Below are positions 35,033 through 44,322 of a stretch of DNA of 64,000 nucleotides, piece after piece (position 1 is the first letter of the stretch; each line of letters begins with the position of its first letter). The position numbers and the translations under genes are program-made. The notes under the pieces were generated by a model. That model saw only the letters and a list, made by a program, of their open reading frames with translations, was not told the origin of the DNA and ran no database searches. The DNA is from an uncultured Desulfuromonas sp. (GTDB lineage: Bacteria; Desulfobacterota; Desulfuromonadia; Desulfuromonadales; Desulfuromonadaceae), in the NCBI RefSeq assembly GCF_963678835.1, contig NZ_OY787469.1:2046001-2110000 (forward strand), read 5' to 3'.

Positions 35033-35193
35033 CTAGCAGGCTGTTGAAAAGCAGCCTGTAGAGCCTATGTGAACGGGCGATCAAAATCAAGGACAGGTTT
35101 CAAGCACTTGATTTTGTGAGCAAGACGGAAATCGCATTTTCGGCTTGCGTCGTTGGAAAATCCCCGGACGGGACTTTTTCAACATCCTGCTAG
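35033..35193. mobile_element. MITE-like inverted-repeat element, copy 3
   Basis: 161 bp, CTAG at both edges, arms CAGGCTGTTGAAAAG and TTTTTCAACATCCTG. Same orientation as copy 2. Its right-hand CTAG is shared with the left target duplication of the adjoining IS1380 element. Confidence 0.8.
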
Positions 35194-36445
35194 CCCGAAT
35201 TTTTCACCAATAAATAGAATAAGGCTGTATTTCGTGGCATAAATGTAGTGAGACCAATCACTTACATAGCGCGAAAGGAACAGCCTTATGAAAACAGAGT
35301 GTAACACAGAGCAACTTGAGTTTCATAGCTTTGGTCGGCGTGAAATTATTGGTCAATTCGATGGCATCAAGATCAGTTCCGATGGCGGTGGCATCCTTCT
35401 TCGAGAGGTCGAAAAACGCACCGGCATATTGCGTCGTTTGAGTCAATGCTTCACGGACTATCGCAATCCAGAGATGATTACCCACAGCCTCGAATCCTTG
35501 ATTAGCCAGCGCATCATGGCGCTGGCATTAGGCTACGAAGACCTCAACGACCATGATGTTTTGCGCCATGATGCCTTGCTCAGTGTTTTAAGTGGTAAGT
35601 CCAATGGAAAAATGGGAGCCGGGAAAAGCACTCTCAACCGTCTTGAACTAACGCCTGCGACGGGCTCAAGTTCATCGCGCTATAAGAAGATTGTCGCCAA
35701 TAGTGACGCTATGGACGAGCTTTTGATTGATTTCTTTCAAAAGTCATTCAGTGAAGTTCCAGAAGAGATCGTCTTGGATGTAGACGCTACAGATGATCTA
35801 ATCCACGGTACTCAGCAGGGGCATTTTTATCATGGCTATTATCGGAGCTACTGCTATTTGTCGCTGTATATTTTTTGTGGGGAACAGCTGTTGTGCGCCC
35901 GCGGCGACATGGAAAATCGGATCAAGGAACAACAACTGGCCCTGTTTGCCGACCGGACGTCCTGTCATGAAATGCGTGCCAACCAATTGCGCCTGTATTT
36001 TTCCAGCTTTGCCTATGTTCTGTTACAAACTCTGCGGCGCATCGGATTAAAAGAAACGGAATTGGCCAAAGCACAGAGCGAAACAATCCGTCTGAAATTA
36101 CTGAAGATTGGCACCCGGATCAAAATCAGCGTGCGCAAGATCTGGCTGTCATTTTCAGAAAGCTATCCCTATGCGGACTTGCTGCGCCAAGTTTTGGGGA
36201 ATCTTCAAAAAATACCGATACGCTGTTAAGGCCAAGGGGAATAGTCAGACAAAATCAAGAGGAGAAAAAAAAGAAACCTGGGAGAGGTGCGCCTTTTTTC
36301 ATAAACATATTGCTCAACGCCGACCCATTTGAGTCATTGATGGAGACTGCATTCCACAGGAAGAGCCAATTTGACTATTGGACAAAACAATAGGCGTGAT
36401 TTTCGCGAAAATCACGCCTCAAAAAACAGTGGTGAGAAATTCGGG
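35194..36445 (+). mobile_element. IS1380-family insertion sequence (internally deleted)
   Basis: Terminal inverted repeats CCCGAATTTTTCACCA (left) and the complement of TGGTGAGAAATTCGGG (right) bound a 1252-bp element. CTAG at 35190-35193 and 36446-36449 is the target duplication. It contains one transposase gene with an internal deletion, so it is non-autonomous now. A short CG-rich dyad (GCGTGATTTTCGCGAAAATCACGC) near the right end may terminate transcription. Confidence 0.87.
35288..36229 (+). pseudogene. IS1380 transposase, internally deleted
   Basis: 313 aa against about 430-450 for full-length IS1380 transposases. The N-terminal half (SSDGGGILLREVEKRTG; EIVLDVDATDDLIHGTQQG, the first catalytic Asp region) and the tail (GDMENRIKEQQLALFADRTS, RANQLRLYFSSFAYVL) are both good. 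They are joined at GEQLLCARGDMENR, so the middle with the second Asp region is gone. The fusion at CAR suggests recombination between short repeats coding CAR. The reading frame stays open. AAGGAA precedes the ATG. Confidence 0.85.
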
Positions 36446-36449
36446 CTAG

Positions 36450-36567
36450 ACATAATGGCTGACAGTTAGAAACAAAAAAGGACCTGCCCCTTGCAAACGT
36501 GGGTTATATTGGAAATTTAATAACCCCAACACAGAGCCACAACCAAGGAGGCAGGTCTTGAAAAATT
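36450..36567 (+). other. Possible left-end remnant of another insertion sequence
   Basis: GACCTGCC (36481-36488) and GGCAGGTC (36550-36557) are inverted. AAGGAGG then TTG suggests the start of a lost gene cut off by the next inverted-repeat element. The family is not recognised. Confidence 0.3.
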
Positions 36568-36713
36568 CTAGGAGTCTGTCGGACTTTAGATGCTTTTGAA
36601 AAAGTGGCCTCCAAATTTAGCCAGTATCCAGCGAACTACTTTTTTGAATGATTGGGGCACCGTGAAAATCGATAAAAAAGCGCCATTTTGGCTTAAGTCC
36701 GACAAACTGCTAG
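36568..36713. mobile_element. Second type of short inverted-repeat element
   Basis: 146 bp bounded by CTAG on both sides. The arms are GAGTCTGTCGGACTT and the complement of AAGTCCGACAAACTG. Sequence inside differs from the 160-bp MITE family, but the CTAG target is the same. No coding capacity. Confidence 0.55.
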
Positions 36714-36813
36714 CATGAATGAAACATTGTGGCACGGTATCTTAGCTTTGTTGGTAACAAAAAAAGACAGAGGTTCCAATTGATTACAACCGATAGGGGA
36801 GATTTTCCGAGAG

Positions 36814-37992
36814 ATGCAATTTAAAAAAATCACTGTTGTTGGAGCGGGATATGTTGGTTTAGCCAACGTCTTGTTGTTGGCGCAGAACAATACTGTGTGC
36901 CTTTTAGAAATAGACGAAGAGAAAGTCAGGCTGATACAACAGGGCAAGAGTCCTGTTTCTGATGAGGATATCGACTTCTTTCTCGCCCGTGATGATTTGT
37001 CTTTGACGGTAACCGCGAATTGTGACGACGCGTATCGCGATGCGGATCTGGTCATTATTGCAACACCGACCAATTACGACACGGAAACAAACCGTTTTGA
37101 CACGCGAAGCGTTGAGGTGGTCGCTCAATATGTTTCAGAGCACTATCCTGAAGCTCTTATTGTTATTAAGTCGACGATTCCTGTCGGTTATACTAGGGAG
37201 TTACGTCTCAAACTGGGGTGTGACAATATCCTTTTCTCGCCGGAGTTTTTACGCGAAGGAAAAGCCCTGCACGACAATTTATATCCTTCCCGAATTATTG
37301 TCGGTGAGCACAGTCAACGCGCCCAGGCGGTTGCCGAACTATTTCAGCAGGGGGCTATCAACCGGGATGTGCCTATTTTACTGACCGGGGCGTCAGAAGC
37401 AGAGGCGATCAAATTATTTGCCAATACGTATTTGGCGATGCGGGTCGCTTTCTTCAATGAACTGGACAGTTATGCCGAAGTTCATGGCTTAAGCACACGT
37501 GACATTATCCAGGGCGTCGGTATGGATTCCAGAATTGGTACGCACTACAATAATCCCTCTTTCGGTTATGGTGGCTATTGTTTGCCTAAGGATACCAAGC
37601 AATTATTAGCAAATTACGACAAGGTTCCCAATACACTGATTCGCGCCATTGTCGACGCAAATACCACTCGGAAGGATTTTATTGCCGACTCAATCATCCA
37701 AAAGAATCCCCGGACAGTAGGGGTTTATCGTCTGTTGATGAAGGCGGGTTCAGATAACTTCCGCGCTTCTTCCATTCAAGGAGTGATGAAACGGATTAAG
37801 GCCAAAGGGATCAAGGTTGTTGTCTATGAACCGGTATTGAAGGATACGCATTTTTTTCACTCGCCGGTGGTGACGGATTTGACGGAATTCAAATCGTGCA
37901 GCGATGTGATCATTGCCAACCGTATGGCCGATGAGCTTGCCGATGTCGTCGGGAAAATCTATACCAGGGATCTGTTCGGGGACGATTTGTAA
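36814..37992 (+). CDS. ugd: UDP-glucose 6-dehydrogenase
   Basis: 392 aa. It oxidises UDP-glucose twice with NAD to UDP-glucuronate, a precursor for capsule/LPS sugars. It has the N-terminal [18 protein letters not shown] motif, [27 protein letters not shown] and the catalytic Cys in [15 protein letters not shown] (about residue 262). Length equals the short E. coli-type family. A GGGGAG stretch about 15 bases upstream serves as a distant ribosome site. It lies after the IS graveyard and probably once belonged to the polysaccharide cluster upstream. Substrate could be another UDP-sugar of the same family. Confidence 0.9.
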   Translation: MQFKKITVVGAGYVGLANVLLLAQNNTVCLLEIDEEKVRLIQQGKSPVSDEDIDFFLARDDLSLTVTANCDDAYRDADLVIIATPTNYDTETNRFDTRSVEVVAQYVSEHYPEALIVIKSTIPVGYTRELRLKLGCDNILFSPEFLREGKALHDNLYPSRIIVGEHSQRAQAVAELFQQGAINRDVPILLTGASEAEAIKLFANTYLAMRVAFFNELDSYAEVHGLSTRDIIQGVGMDSRIGTHYNNPSFGYGGYCLPKDTKQLLANYDKVPNTLIRAIVDANTTRKDFIADSIIQKNPRTVGVYRLLMKAGSDNFRASSIQGVMKRIKAKGIKVVVYEPVLKDTHFFHSPVVTDLTEFKSCSDVIIANRMADELADVVGKIYTRDLFGDDL

Positions 37993-38047
37993 CTGGCTGT
38001 TCTTCGAGTCTCTTGCAAACAGCAAAGGACGATTCTTTGCAAGAATC

Positions 38048-38839
38048 TTATTCTTCGGTAAAAAAATTCACAATCTGCAGGATTTGCTTCTTGTGCTCCG
38101 TGGTAACTTTGTCAATTCCAGCGTAATATTTGAAAAAACTCAATCGCTGACTGCGGCTAAGAACTTTCTTGCCCACCTTATCCAGACAGGCTAGGTCCTT
38201 TATAACTCCCCGTTTGCGTAACCAGCCTCGGCGTGTTTTCCCCAATGGGCAGTCAAAAAAATAGATTTCAGGATGGTCACTGTTCTTTTGGGAAACGAGA
38301 ATATTGCGCCATTTCAAATCCCAGTGGATAAAACCATGACGATGCAGGCGCGATGTATACTCTGCAGTTTGTCGAAGGATACTTTTCAACCAACTGCGCT
38401 TTAAAAACATCTCTGGATGTGACCGTGCCAACGTCAGCAGATCGGCAGAGTCCGGGACTTCGGCGGTGATCAGAGCGCCAATTCTGAACAGGCCATTTCG
38501 GCGGGAGTGCCCATAAGCGACTATCCGCGGTGTTGGGATGCCCAATTTGCTGAAATAAAGCAGATTTTCCCATTCCCCCTGCAAGCGGCCCCGACCAAAG
38601 TAATGTCTCAATCCTTTTCCGTTACGGGAGTAAATCTTGACATAATAGGTCGCATTTTGTTGATCTACCCGATGGACATAGCTGATCGGACCTTTGGATA
38701 ACATCGCTCCCTTGGTGCCAAGACTGCTTTCAAGGGTTGAGAAGGTGTGCTTTTCGTTTTCCTGTCCCCAAAAGATCCAATGTGTGTGTGATTTTTGAAA
38801 CAATGTGTCCTCCGTCACATATTCAGGCAGCAACGTCAT
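38048..38839 (-). CDS. Lipopolysaccharide kinase (WaaP/InaA-like) family protein
   Basis: 263 aa protein-kinase-like fold. The nucleotide-binding region has YVKIYSRNG. The catalytic loop HRHGFIHWDLKWRNILV matches HxDxxxxN, with the DFG-equivalent in IYFFDCPLG. Relatives (Kdo kinase, WaaP) phosphorylate LPS core sugars at the cytoplasmic face. It converges with ugd (55-bp gap) and is transcribed away from the IS200-like remnant. The precise acceptor is unknown. Confidence 0.85.
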   Translation of the reverse strand: MTLLPEYVTEDTLFQKSHTHWIFWGQENEKHTFSTLESSLGTKGAMLSKGPISYVHRVDQQNATYYVKIYSRNGKGLRHYFGRGRLQGEWENLLYFSKLGIPTPRIVAYGHSRRNGLFRIGALITAEVPDSADLLTLARSHPEMFLKRSWLKSILRQTAEYTSRLHRHGFIHWDLKWRNILVSQKNSDHPEIYFFDCPLGKTRRGWLRKRGVIKDLACLDKVGKKVLSRSQRLSFFKYYAGIDKVTTEHKKQILQIVNFFTEE

Positions 38840-38862
38840 AACATATTTTAGTACGAAGTAGA

Positions 38863-39507
38863 ACCCCCCGTCCTTTGGGTGGGGTCAGAGTCCTTAGGAT
38901 TTGTCATAAGGACTCATGGTCGTCCATATTCAGATGTTGTTCCCGCAACGATCTGAACAGAAAGGACTACCGTGAGCCGATTTCGCAAGTTAACACATGC
39001 CATATGGCACTGCCAGTACCATATTGTCTGGGTCCCAAAGTATCGTTTTCGCATATTGGAAGGAGAGCTGGCCAAGGAGGTACGCGCCTGTCTCCGAATA
39101 TTCAGCGGACAGAGCCAGTGTGAGGTTGTCGAGCTGAATATTCAAAAGGATCATGTTCATCTAATCGTAATGGTGCCGTCAAAAGCTTCAATATTGGAAC
39201 TGATGGCGTTTGAAAGGACGATCAGCGATAAGAATATTGAAGTAAAATCCTGAGTTACGAAGGAAACGCTGTTGGGCAATCACTTTTGGGCCCTTGAATA
39301 TTGCGTTGGTACTGTTGGGATGGATGCAGAGATGATTCGACGCTATGTGCAGTATCAAGAGAAACACGAAAAGAAAGTGGAACAACAACTTAATGTGTAA
39401 CCCGTTTGGACGAGGGAACAACGATCACGGCTGTCCTCTTTGGGGGCTGCCGTCAACGCCCCCTTTGAAGGCGCCCCTAAAGCCACGTCCTCAGGGCGGT
39501 TTTTTAC
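38863..39507 (+). mobile_element. IS200/IS605-family remnant
   Basis: The left end carries a CCCC-GTCCTTTGGGTGGGG hairpin. The right end has a related CACGTCCTCAGGGCGG hairpin followed by TTTTTT. No TIRs, as expected for this family of single-strand transposons. A decayed tnpA lies inside. The right edge is about 10 bp from the ptsP stop codon, and its hairpin plus T run may act as a plus-strand terminator. Confidence 0.7.
38972..39400 (+). pseudogene. IS200-type TnpA (Y1 HUH transposase), decayed
   Basis: The N-terminus HAIWHCQYHIVWVPKYRFRIL and HUH motif DHVHLIVMVPS are intact. A TGA at 39251-39253 and compensating frame changes disrupt the middle: another frame reads LKGRSAIRIL, a stop and NPELRRKR. 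The tail GNHFWALEYCV, and a MIRRYVQYQEKHEKK helix normally carrying the catalytic Tyr, return to the first frame and end at 39400. Overall span equals a full-length TnpA (about 142 codons). Confidence 0.83.
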
Positions 39508-39516
39508 ACGATGATT

Positions 39517-41823
39517 TCAGCTGTGAAGGTCATTGACCGCTGCAACAAGAAAATCGTGGATCTGTTCACTACCGCCCATTTGCAGAACTTCTTCGGCAAT
39601 ATAGGTTGCATCAGTGCAATTGAGGTCGGATAGAAATGCCTTGGTTCGCGGAATGAACGGTGAAACCATAGAGAATTCGCGAATGCCGATTCCAAGTAAG
39701 ACCAGAAAGCTCAAAGGATCCGAGGCCATCTCGCCGCATAAACACACGCCTTTACCGAGCCTGTTGGCCGTATCGCTGACATATTTGATCGCCTGAAGAA
39801 TCGCCGGGTGAAGGGGATTGTAATATTTGTTGACCAGGGGGTTATTGCGGTCAGCTGCTAACATGTATTGCACCAGGTCATTGGTCCCAAGCGCAAAGAA
39901 ATCGACCTCTGTGGCCAGAAATTTGCACATTTGAACAGCTGCCGGAACCTCAATCATAACACCGATGGGAATGTCTTCAGCAAAAGGGATGTTTTCATGA
40001 CGCAGATTCTGTTTGGCTTCTTCAATGACCTCTTTGCAGGCGCGAACTTCTTCGACACCGGAAATCATCGGAAAAAGAAGTTTTACCTTGCCATGGCACC
40101 CCGCCATGAGAATTGCTTCAATCTGAGTGCGGAAGATGTCGCGATTGTCCAAAGAGACACGAACTGAACGCCAGCCCATGAACGGATTATCTTCGGCCGG
40201 GGGACTGAAGTAGGGCAACCCTTTGTCGCCACCGATATCAAGGGTACGAATCGTCACGGGGCCTTCAAAACTTTCGACGATTTTTTTGCACAATTGATAT
40301 TGATCGTTACGATCAGGGAAGTTGCTGCGAGTCATATAGGGAAATTCAGTGCGATACAGGCCGACACCATCGGCACCATTGCGTTGAGCCACCGCAACAT
40401 CACTGATTAATCCAATGTTGGCGCGCAATGTCACATTGACACCGTCTTTGGACAGGGCCGGCCGGTCACGAAATTCACTGAGCCGATGCAGTTCCTTGCT
40501 GCTGTCCTGCTCAAGGCGCTGGTATTCCTCAATAATGCCTTCTACTGGATCAATAAACAGACAGCCGGAGTTGCCATCGAGGATCACATTGGAACCCGAT
40601 GATACTTTTTTTGTAACGCCTTTGACCCCGACCAGAGCAGGGATGCCCAACGCTTTTGCCATGATAACGGCGTGAGAGTTCTGTTCACCGGCCTCGGTCA
40701 CAATACCCAACAGTTTCTCGTGGTCGAGGATTGCCATGTCCGAAGGCAGGATCTCCTTGGCGAACAGAATGCCTGGGCGCTTAAACTGAAGGGTTTTCTC
40801 CTGTTGTCCGGTCAAGTTGGCTAACAACCTTCGACCAATGTCAACAGTGTCGCTGGCTCGTTCACGCAGATATGGATCTTCCATGCGTGAAAAAGCCTCG
40901 GTGTATTCACCAATGACCTTTTTCAGTGCATAAGGCGCACTGTGACCACTGCGAATTTCACTGGTCATCTGATCGATAAATCCACGGTCCTCAAGGATCA
41001 TCAGATGGGTGTGAAAAATTGCCGCATCCTGTTCGGACAGCCGTGTTGCGACGCGTTTTTCAAGAAACAGAGTTTGAATGCGTGTTTCTTCGAGAGCGTT
41101 GTTAAGGCGGTCGATCTCTTCATTGATGTTGATATTGTCTTCATCAAGAATTCCGGCAAAACCGTTTTGCTCGTCGAGAACATAGACCGGTCCCGAGATA
41201 ACACCGGGATAAGCCACCGTTCCTCGAATGGCACTTTGTTGTTGATGGTTGTCGTCAGGTTCCAGTGCCGTAGGTGGCGAGTGCAGTTTGTTTTGCTGGA
41301 TGGAGTTAAGCAACTGGGCATTGGTGACCACCGTCGATACCTGGAAGGCGATGGTGGTCATGGTACTGATTTCGGTTGGGCTGAACGCGCGTTTTTCGGT
41401 GCTTTGTAGGGTGATGACGCCGATTGGGTTGCGTCGGTCCATCAAGGGTACAGCGAGAAAGCAGTGAAACTGTTCCTCACCGGTTTCCTGAAAGTACAGA
41501 TAGCGGGGGTGTTCCTCGGGTTCAAGAATTGAGATGGGGTGGCCCTGTTCGATGGCCATGCTGGCCAGCCCTTCTCCCAACTTCATGCTGACTTTGCCGA
41601 TCGCTTCCTGAGTGAGCCCCTGGGTCGCGCGTAACCACAGGGTTTCTCCGTCTTCATCAAGAAGATAGATCGAGCACACTTCTGAATGCATACGCCGCGC
41701 AACGAGACTGACAATATTGTTCAATGTCTCGTTGAGATCATGCGACTGCAGAATCAGTGCGCTGATGTCCTCCAGGGTACTGATACCCAGGGACTCTGTG
41801 GTTGGGGTGTTCATGGCAGCCAT
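39517..41823 (-). CDS. ptsP: Phosphoenolpyruvate-protein phosphotransferase, EI-Ntr type
   Basis: About 768 aa. First enzyme of the nitrogen-type PTS, which passes phosphate from PEP to NPr. It has an N-terminal GAF domain (about residues 15-160), a PEP-utiliser N-terminal region, a mobile domain with the catalytic His in NSHAVIMAKALGIPALVG, and a C-terminal TIM barrel with TEFPYM, GTNDLVQYMLAADRNN and LCGEMASDP. The open frame extends to TTG 41892, overlapping the upstream gene. ATG 41823 (or 41814) gives the usual N-terminus, though a strong AAGGAGG lies 43 bases before it inside the upstream stop region. It forms an operon with the cytidylate-kinase-like gene. Confidence 0.92.
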   Translation of the reverse strand: MAAMNTPTTESLGISTLEDISALILQSHDLNETLNNIVSLVARRMHSEVCSIYLLDEDGETLWLRATQGLTQEAIGKVSMKLGEGLASMAIEQGHPISILEPEEHPRYLYFQETGEEQFHCFLAVPLMDRRNPIGVITLQSTEKRAFSPTEISTMTTIAFQVSTVVTNAQLLNSIQQNKLHSPPTALEPDDNHQQQSAIRGTVAYPGVISGPVYVLDEQNGFAGILDEDNININEEIDRLNNALEETRIQTLFLEKRVATRLSEQDAAIFHTHLMILEDRGFIDQMTSEIRSGHSAPYALKKVIGEYTEAFSRMEDPYLRERASDTVDIGRRLLANLTGQQEKTLQFKRPGILFAKEILPSDMAILDHEKLLGIVTEAGEQNSHAVIMAKALGIPALVGVKGVTKKVSSGSNVILDGNSGCLFIDPVEGIIEEYQRLEQDSSKELHRLSEFRDRPALSKDGVNVTLRANIGLISDVAVAQRNGADGVGLYRTEFPYMTRSNFPDRNDQYQLCKKIVESFEGPVTIRTLDIGGDKGLPYFSPPAEDNPFMGWRSVRVSLDNRDIFRTQIEAILMAGCHGKVKLLFPMISGVEEVRACKEVIEEAKQNLRHENIPFAEDIPIGVMIEVPAAVQMCKFLATEVDFFALGTNDLVQYMLAADRNNPLVNKYYNPLHPAILQAIKYVSDTANRLGKGVCLCGEMASDPLSFLVLLGIGIREFSMVSPFIPRTKAFLSDLNCTDATYIAEEVLQMGGSEQIHDFLVAAVNDLHS

Positions 41824-41860
41824 AAGGTTTGTGTCAGCCGTGTACGTCTCAAGAAGAGAC

Positions 41861-42688
41861 CTAGCCCTCCTTGGGATTGATATGGTAGGCAAACACTTTG
41901 AGCTGGTCTTTCAGCTCCTGGTCAGGAGCCAGATCCTTGATAATGGCATGAATGGCGCGACGCTCGTCTTCGCTATGCACATGTCCTTCGAGAATGGTTA
42001 CGCCTCCATCCACATGAACTTGCAGATGGTAACCATCAACCTGATCTGATTGCAGAATAGCGATCTCGGTTTTTTTGCACTGAATCAGGTCGATCAGTTT
42101 TTGTCGACAGCGCTCATTGTTTTCCTGAAGAGTTTTCTCTTCGATCCCTTTGCAGATCAGGTCAACAGCCATCTCTTCGGAGATCTTGGTGGTGTTGATG
42201 ACCAGGTCATAATCGTAGGGGTCATTCCAATCGCGGTCGAAATAATACTTGATGAACCCGGCGCGTTGCTGATCGCTTTTACGTACCAGAATGCGTGACA
42301 GATCAGGATCGAGCCATTCCCGTTCAGCCCAACGTTCCACACGGATGTCGAATGGAGCAATGATACGGGTCCGGAAAACCGTGTTGATTCCGGCAAGAAG
42401 ATCCTGTCCACCGCGTCCATAGATAATGGCATTGCCCTTGAGGGCATACTCGAGAATGATCTGCTCAATACGATGCATATCAATCTCAAGACTTTCGTCA
42501 AGGCTTTCGACAAATGCCGGTGGCTTTTCATCCGCCATTTCGACATTGTCGGCGGTCAGACCGTAGGAGGCGGCGACTTTGAGAATTGCTTCGCCATCAA
42601 TGAGATCGTAGCCCAGTTTGTCGGCCAGATTGCGCGCAATAATCGAGCCACCACTGCCCATTTCGCGCGAGATAGTAATGATTGCCAT
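41861..42688 (-). CDS. Cytidylate-kinase-like protein with C-terminal BON-like domain
   Basis: 275 aa. The N-terminus ITISREMGSGGSIIARNLADKLGYDLID is the P-loop of the cytidylate kinase-like family, followed by an AIIYGRGGQDLL strand and an Arg-rich lid (RILVRKSDQQRAGFIKYYFDRDW). The last 70 residues (VDGGVTILEGHVHSEDERRAIH) look like a BON domain, a fold usually found in envelope or CBS-linked proteins. True nucleotide substrate is not known. It is the promoter-proximal gene of a two-gene operon with ptsP, so a role in signalling or nitrogen/carbon balance is possible but inferred. Confidence 0.85.
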   Translation of the reverse strand: MAIITISREMGSGGSIIARNLADKLGYDLIDGEAILKVAASYGLTADNVEMADEKPPAFVESLDESLEIDMHRIEQIILEYALKGNAIIYGRGGQDLLAGINTVFRTRIIAPFDIRVERWAEREWLDPDLSRILVRKSDQQRAGFIKYYFDRDWNDPYDYDLVINTTKISEEMAVDLICKGIEEKTLQENNERCRQKLIDLIQCKKTEIAILQSDQVDGYHLQVHVDGGVTILEGHVHSEDERRAIHAIIKDLAPDQELKDQLKVFAYHINPKEG

Positions 42689-43089
42689 GATTCTCCCCTG
42701 AGTTCATAAAACACAGTTCTGATACGTCTGTTCCAGTCCTTGGTGCATTACCATGACGGAATCCGTCAACAGAATCAGACCTGAGCTTGAGACAATACAG
42801 ACTAAAATGACGATTTGATACCCCTGTTTTTCTCTGAAAATATATTAGAATCCAGCATGTTCCGCGAAAATTCTCCCACGCGGGGCGCGTATTTTTTCAG
42901 CAGATATCACAGTGTCATTTTAGTGTAAACAAAACAGGAAAATACTAACAATTGCGCATGATATTGACAAGTTATTAGTGACTTGCTCTTTCGTGCCCGG
43001 TGACAGCGCGGTTTGAGCGTCGCTCATGCTCGTTTGTATTGCATCACTTTCGCTGTTTAGAGCATGCAAAGCCTTGCCGGCGTTGCGTT
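42689..43089. other. Intergenic region, ptsP operon promoter side
   Basis: 400 bp between two minus-strand genes. It must hold the promoter of the cytidylate-kinase-like/ptsP operon and the end of the glpX transcript. No clear hexamers, operator or terminator hairpin stood out. Confidence 0.4.
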
Positions 43090-44049
43090 TCAGCTCTCAA
43101 AACCCGGCTTGTGCTCCAGATAGTGGTAAGAATCAATGAAGCGTATTGTGCGGCTCTTCGAACGCATGACAATGGTCTGCGTCTGAGCACCACCAGAAAA
43201 ATAGCGAACCCCTTTGAGCAGGTCGCCGCTGGTGACACCGCTGGCGGCAAAAAAGACGTCACCACCAGCGAGCTCTTCAGCCGTATAGATCTTGTCAAAA
43301 TCGGTAATGCCCATTTTGGGTGCGCGTTCACGTTCTTCATCCGTGGTGAAAACCAGGCGAGCCTGCATATCGCCACCAAAGCACTTGACGGCTGCCGCCG
43401 CTAAAACACCTTCAGGGGCGCCGCCAACGCCCAGAACCATGTCAATTCCACTGTCCGGAATCCCTGTGGCTACGGCAGGGGCAACATCGCCATCACTGAT
43501 CAGCTTGATCCGGGCACCCACTTTGCGAATGTCCGCGACCGCTTCATCGTGACGGGGGCGGTCGAGCAGGACCACGGTGAGGTCTTCAATGTTGCAACGC
43601 TTTGCTTCAGCCATCCGCTTAAGATTGTTGGAAGGAAGGTCGTTGATGTCAATGCAGCCCTTCGCCTCAGGGCCGACAATGATTTTTTCCATGTACATAT
43701 CCGGTGCGTGAAGAAAGCCGCCGGCAGGAGCGAGGGCAATCGTGGCAATGGCACCCGGCCCCCCCTTGGAGCACAGGATTGTTCCCTCAAGAGGGTCAAC
43801 CGCGATATCAACTTTGGGGCCGCTGTCGTTACCGACTTTTTCACCAATGTACAGCATCGGTGCCTCGTCCATCTCCCCTTCGCCAATGACGACAGTGCCG
43901 TCAATATCCATCATTCCCAACGTTTGACGCATGGCTGTGGTTGCCGCATCATCGGCGGAAATCTTATCGCCGCGTCCAACCCAGCGCCCACAGGCGACGG
44001 CAGCAGCTTCGGTGACGCGGGCAAGTTCCAGAGCCAGACTTCTATCCAT
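43090..44049 (-). CDS. glpX: Class II fructose-1,6-bisphosphatase
   Basis: 319 aa. Hydrolyses fructose 1,6-bisphosphate to fructose 6-phosphate in gluconeogenesis, needed by acetate-growing anaerobes. It has the metal/phosphate motifs VVIGEGEMDEAPML, VDIAVDPLEGT, HAPDMYMEKI and GVGGAPEGVLAAAA, all in GlpX order, and ends near the normal length. AGGAG lies eight bases upstream of the ATG. Monocistronic by spacing. Confidence 0.95.
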   Translation of the reverse strand: MDRSLALELARVTEAAAVACGRWVGRGDKISADDAATTAMRQTLGMMDIDGTVVIGEGEMDEAPMLYIGEKVGNDSGPKVDIAVDPLEGTILCSKGGPGAIATIALAPAGGFLHAPDMYMEKIIVGPEAKGCIDINDLPSNNLKRMAEAKRCNIEDLTVVLLDRPRHDEAVADIRKVGARIKLISDGDVAPAVATGIPDSGIDMVLGVGGAPEGVLAAAAVKCFGGDMQARLVFTTDEERERAPKMGITDFDKIYTAEELAGGDVFFAASGVTSGDLLKGVRYFSGGAQTQTIVMRSKSRTIRFIDSYHYLEHKPGFES

Positions 44050-44322
44050 TTTTATTACTCCTGAATGTTTGAGGGGGATATGGTTTAAAGAAAAATATCA
44101 AAGGTTGTCGCAAGATAATTATTCCGCTTGAAATCCCAGACTGGTAGCGATAAAACGCTCATCTGGCTGAGTTTTGGTTCTAAAAGAATAGCAAAATGGT
44201 CATATCCTGCTGGAATTGATCTTTCAAGGGGTGTTATGATGCCATGGTTGAGCGTTTGAAACAATTGCTAATTCTGTTCGATTTTTTAGAACACTCCTCA
44301 TTATCTTTAAAGCACAGACACC

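Noticed and set aside
36731-36752. Sigma-54-like TGGCAC element before ugd
   Set aside because: The -12 half does not match TTGC, so the similarity is probably chance.
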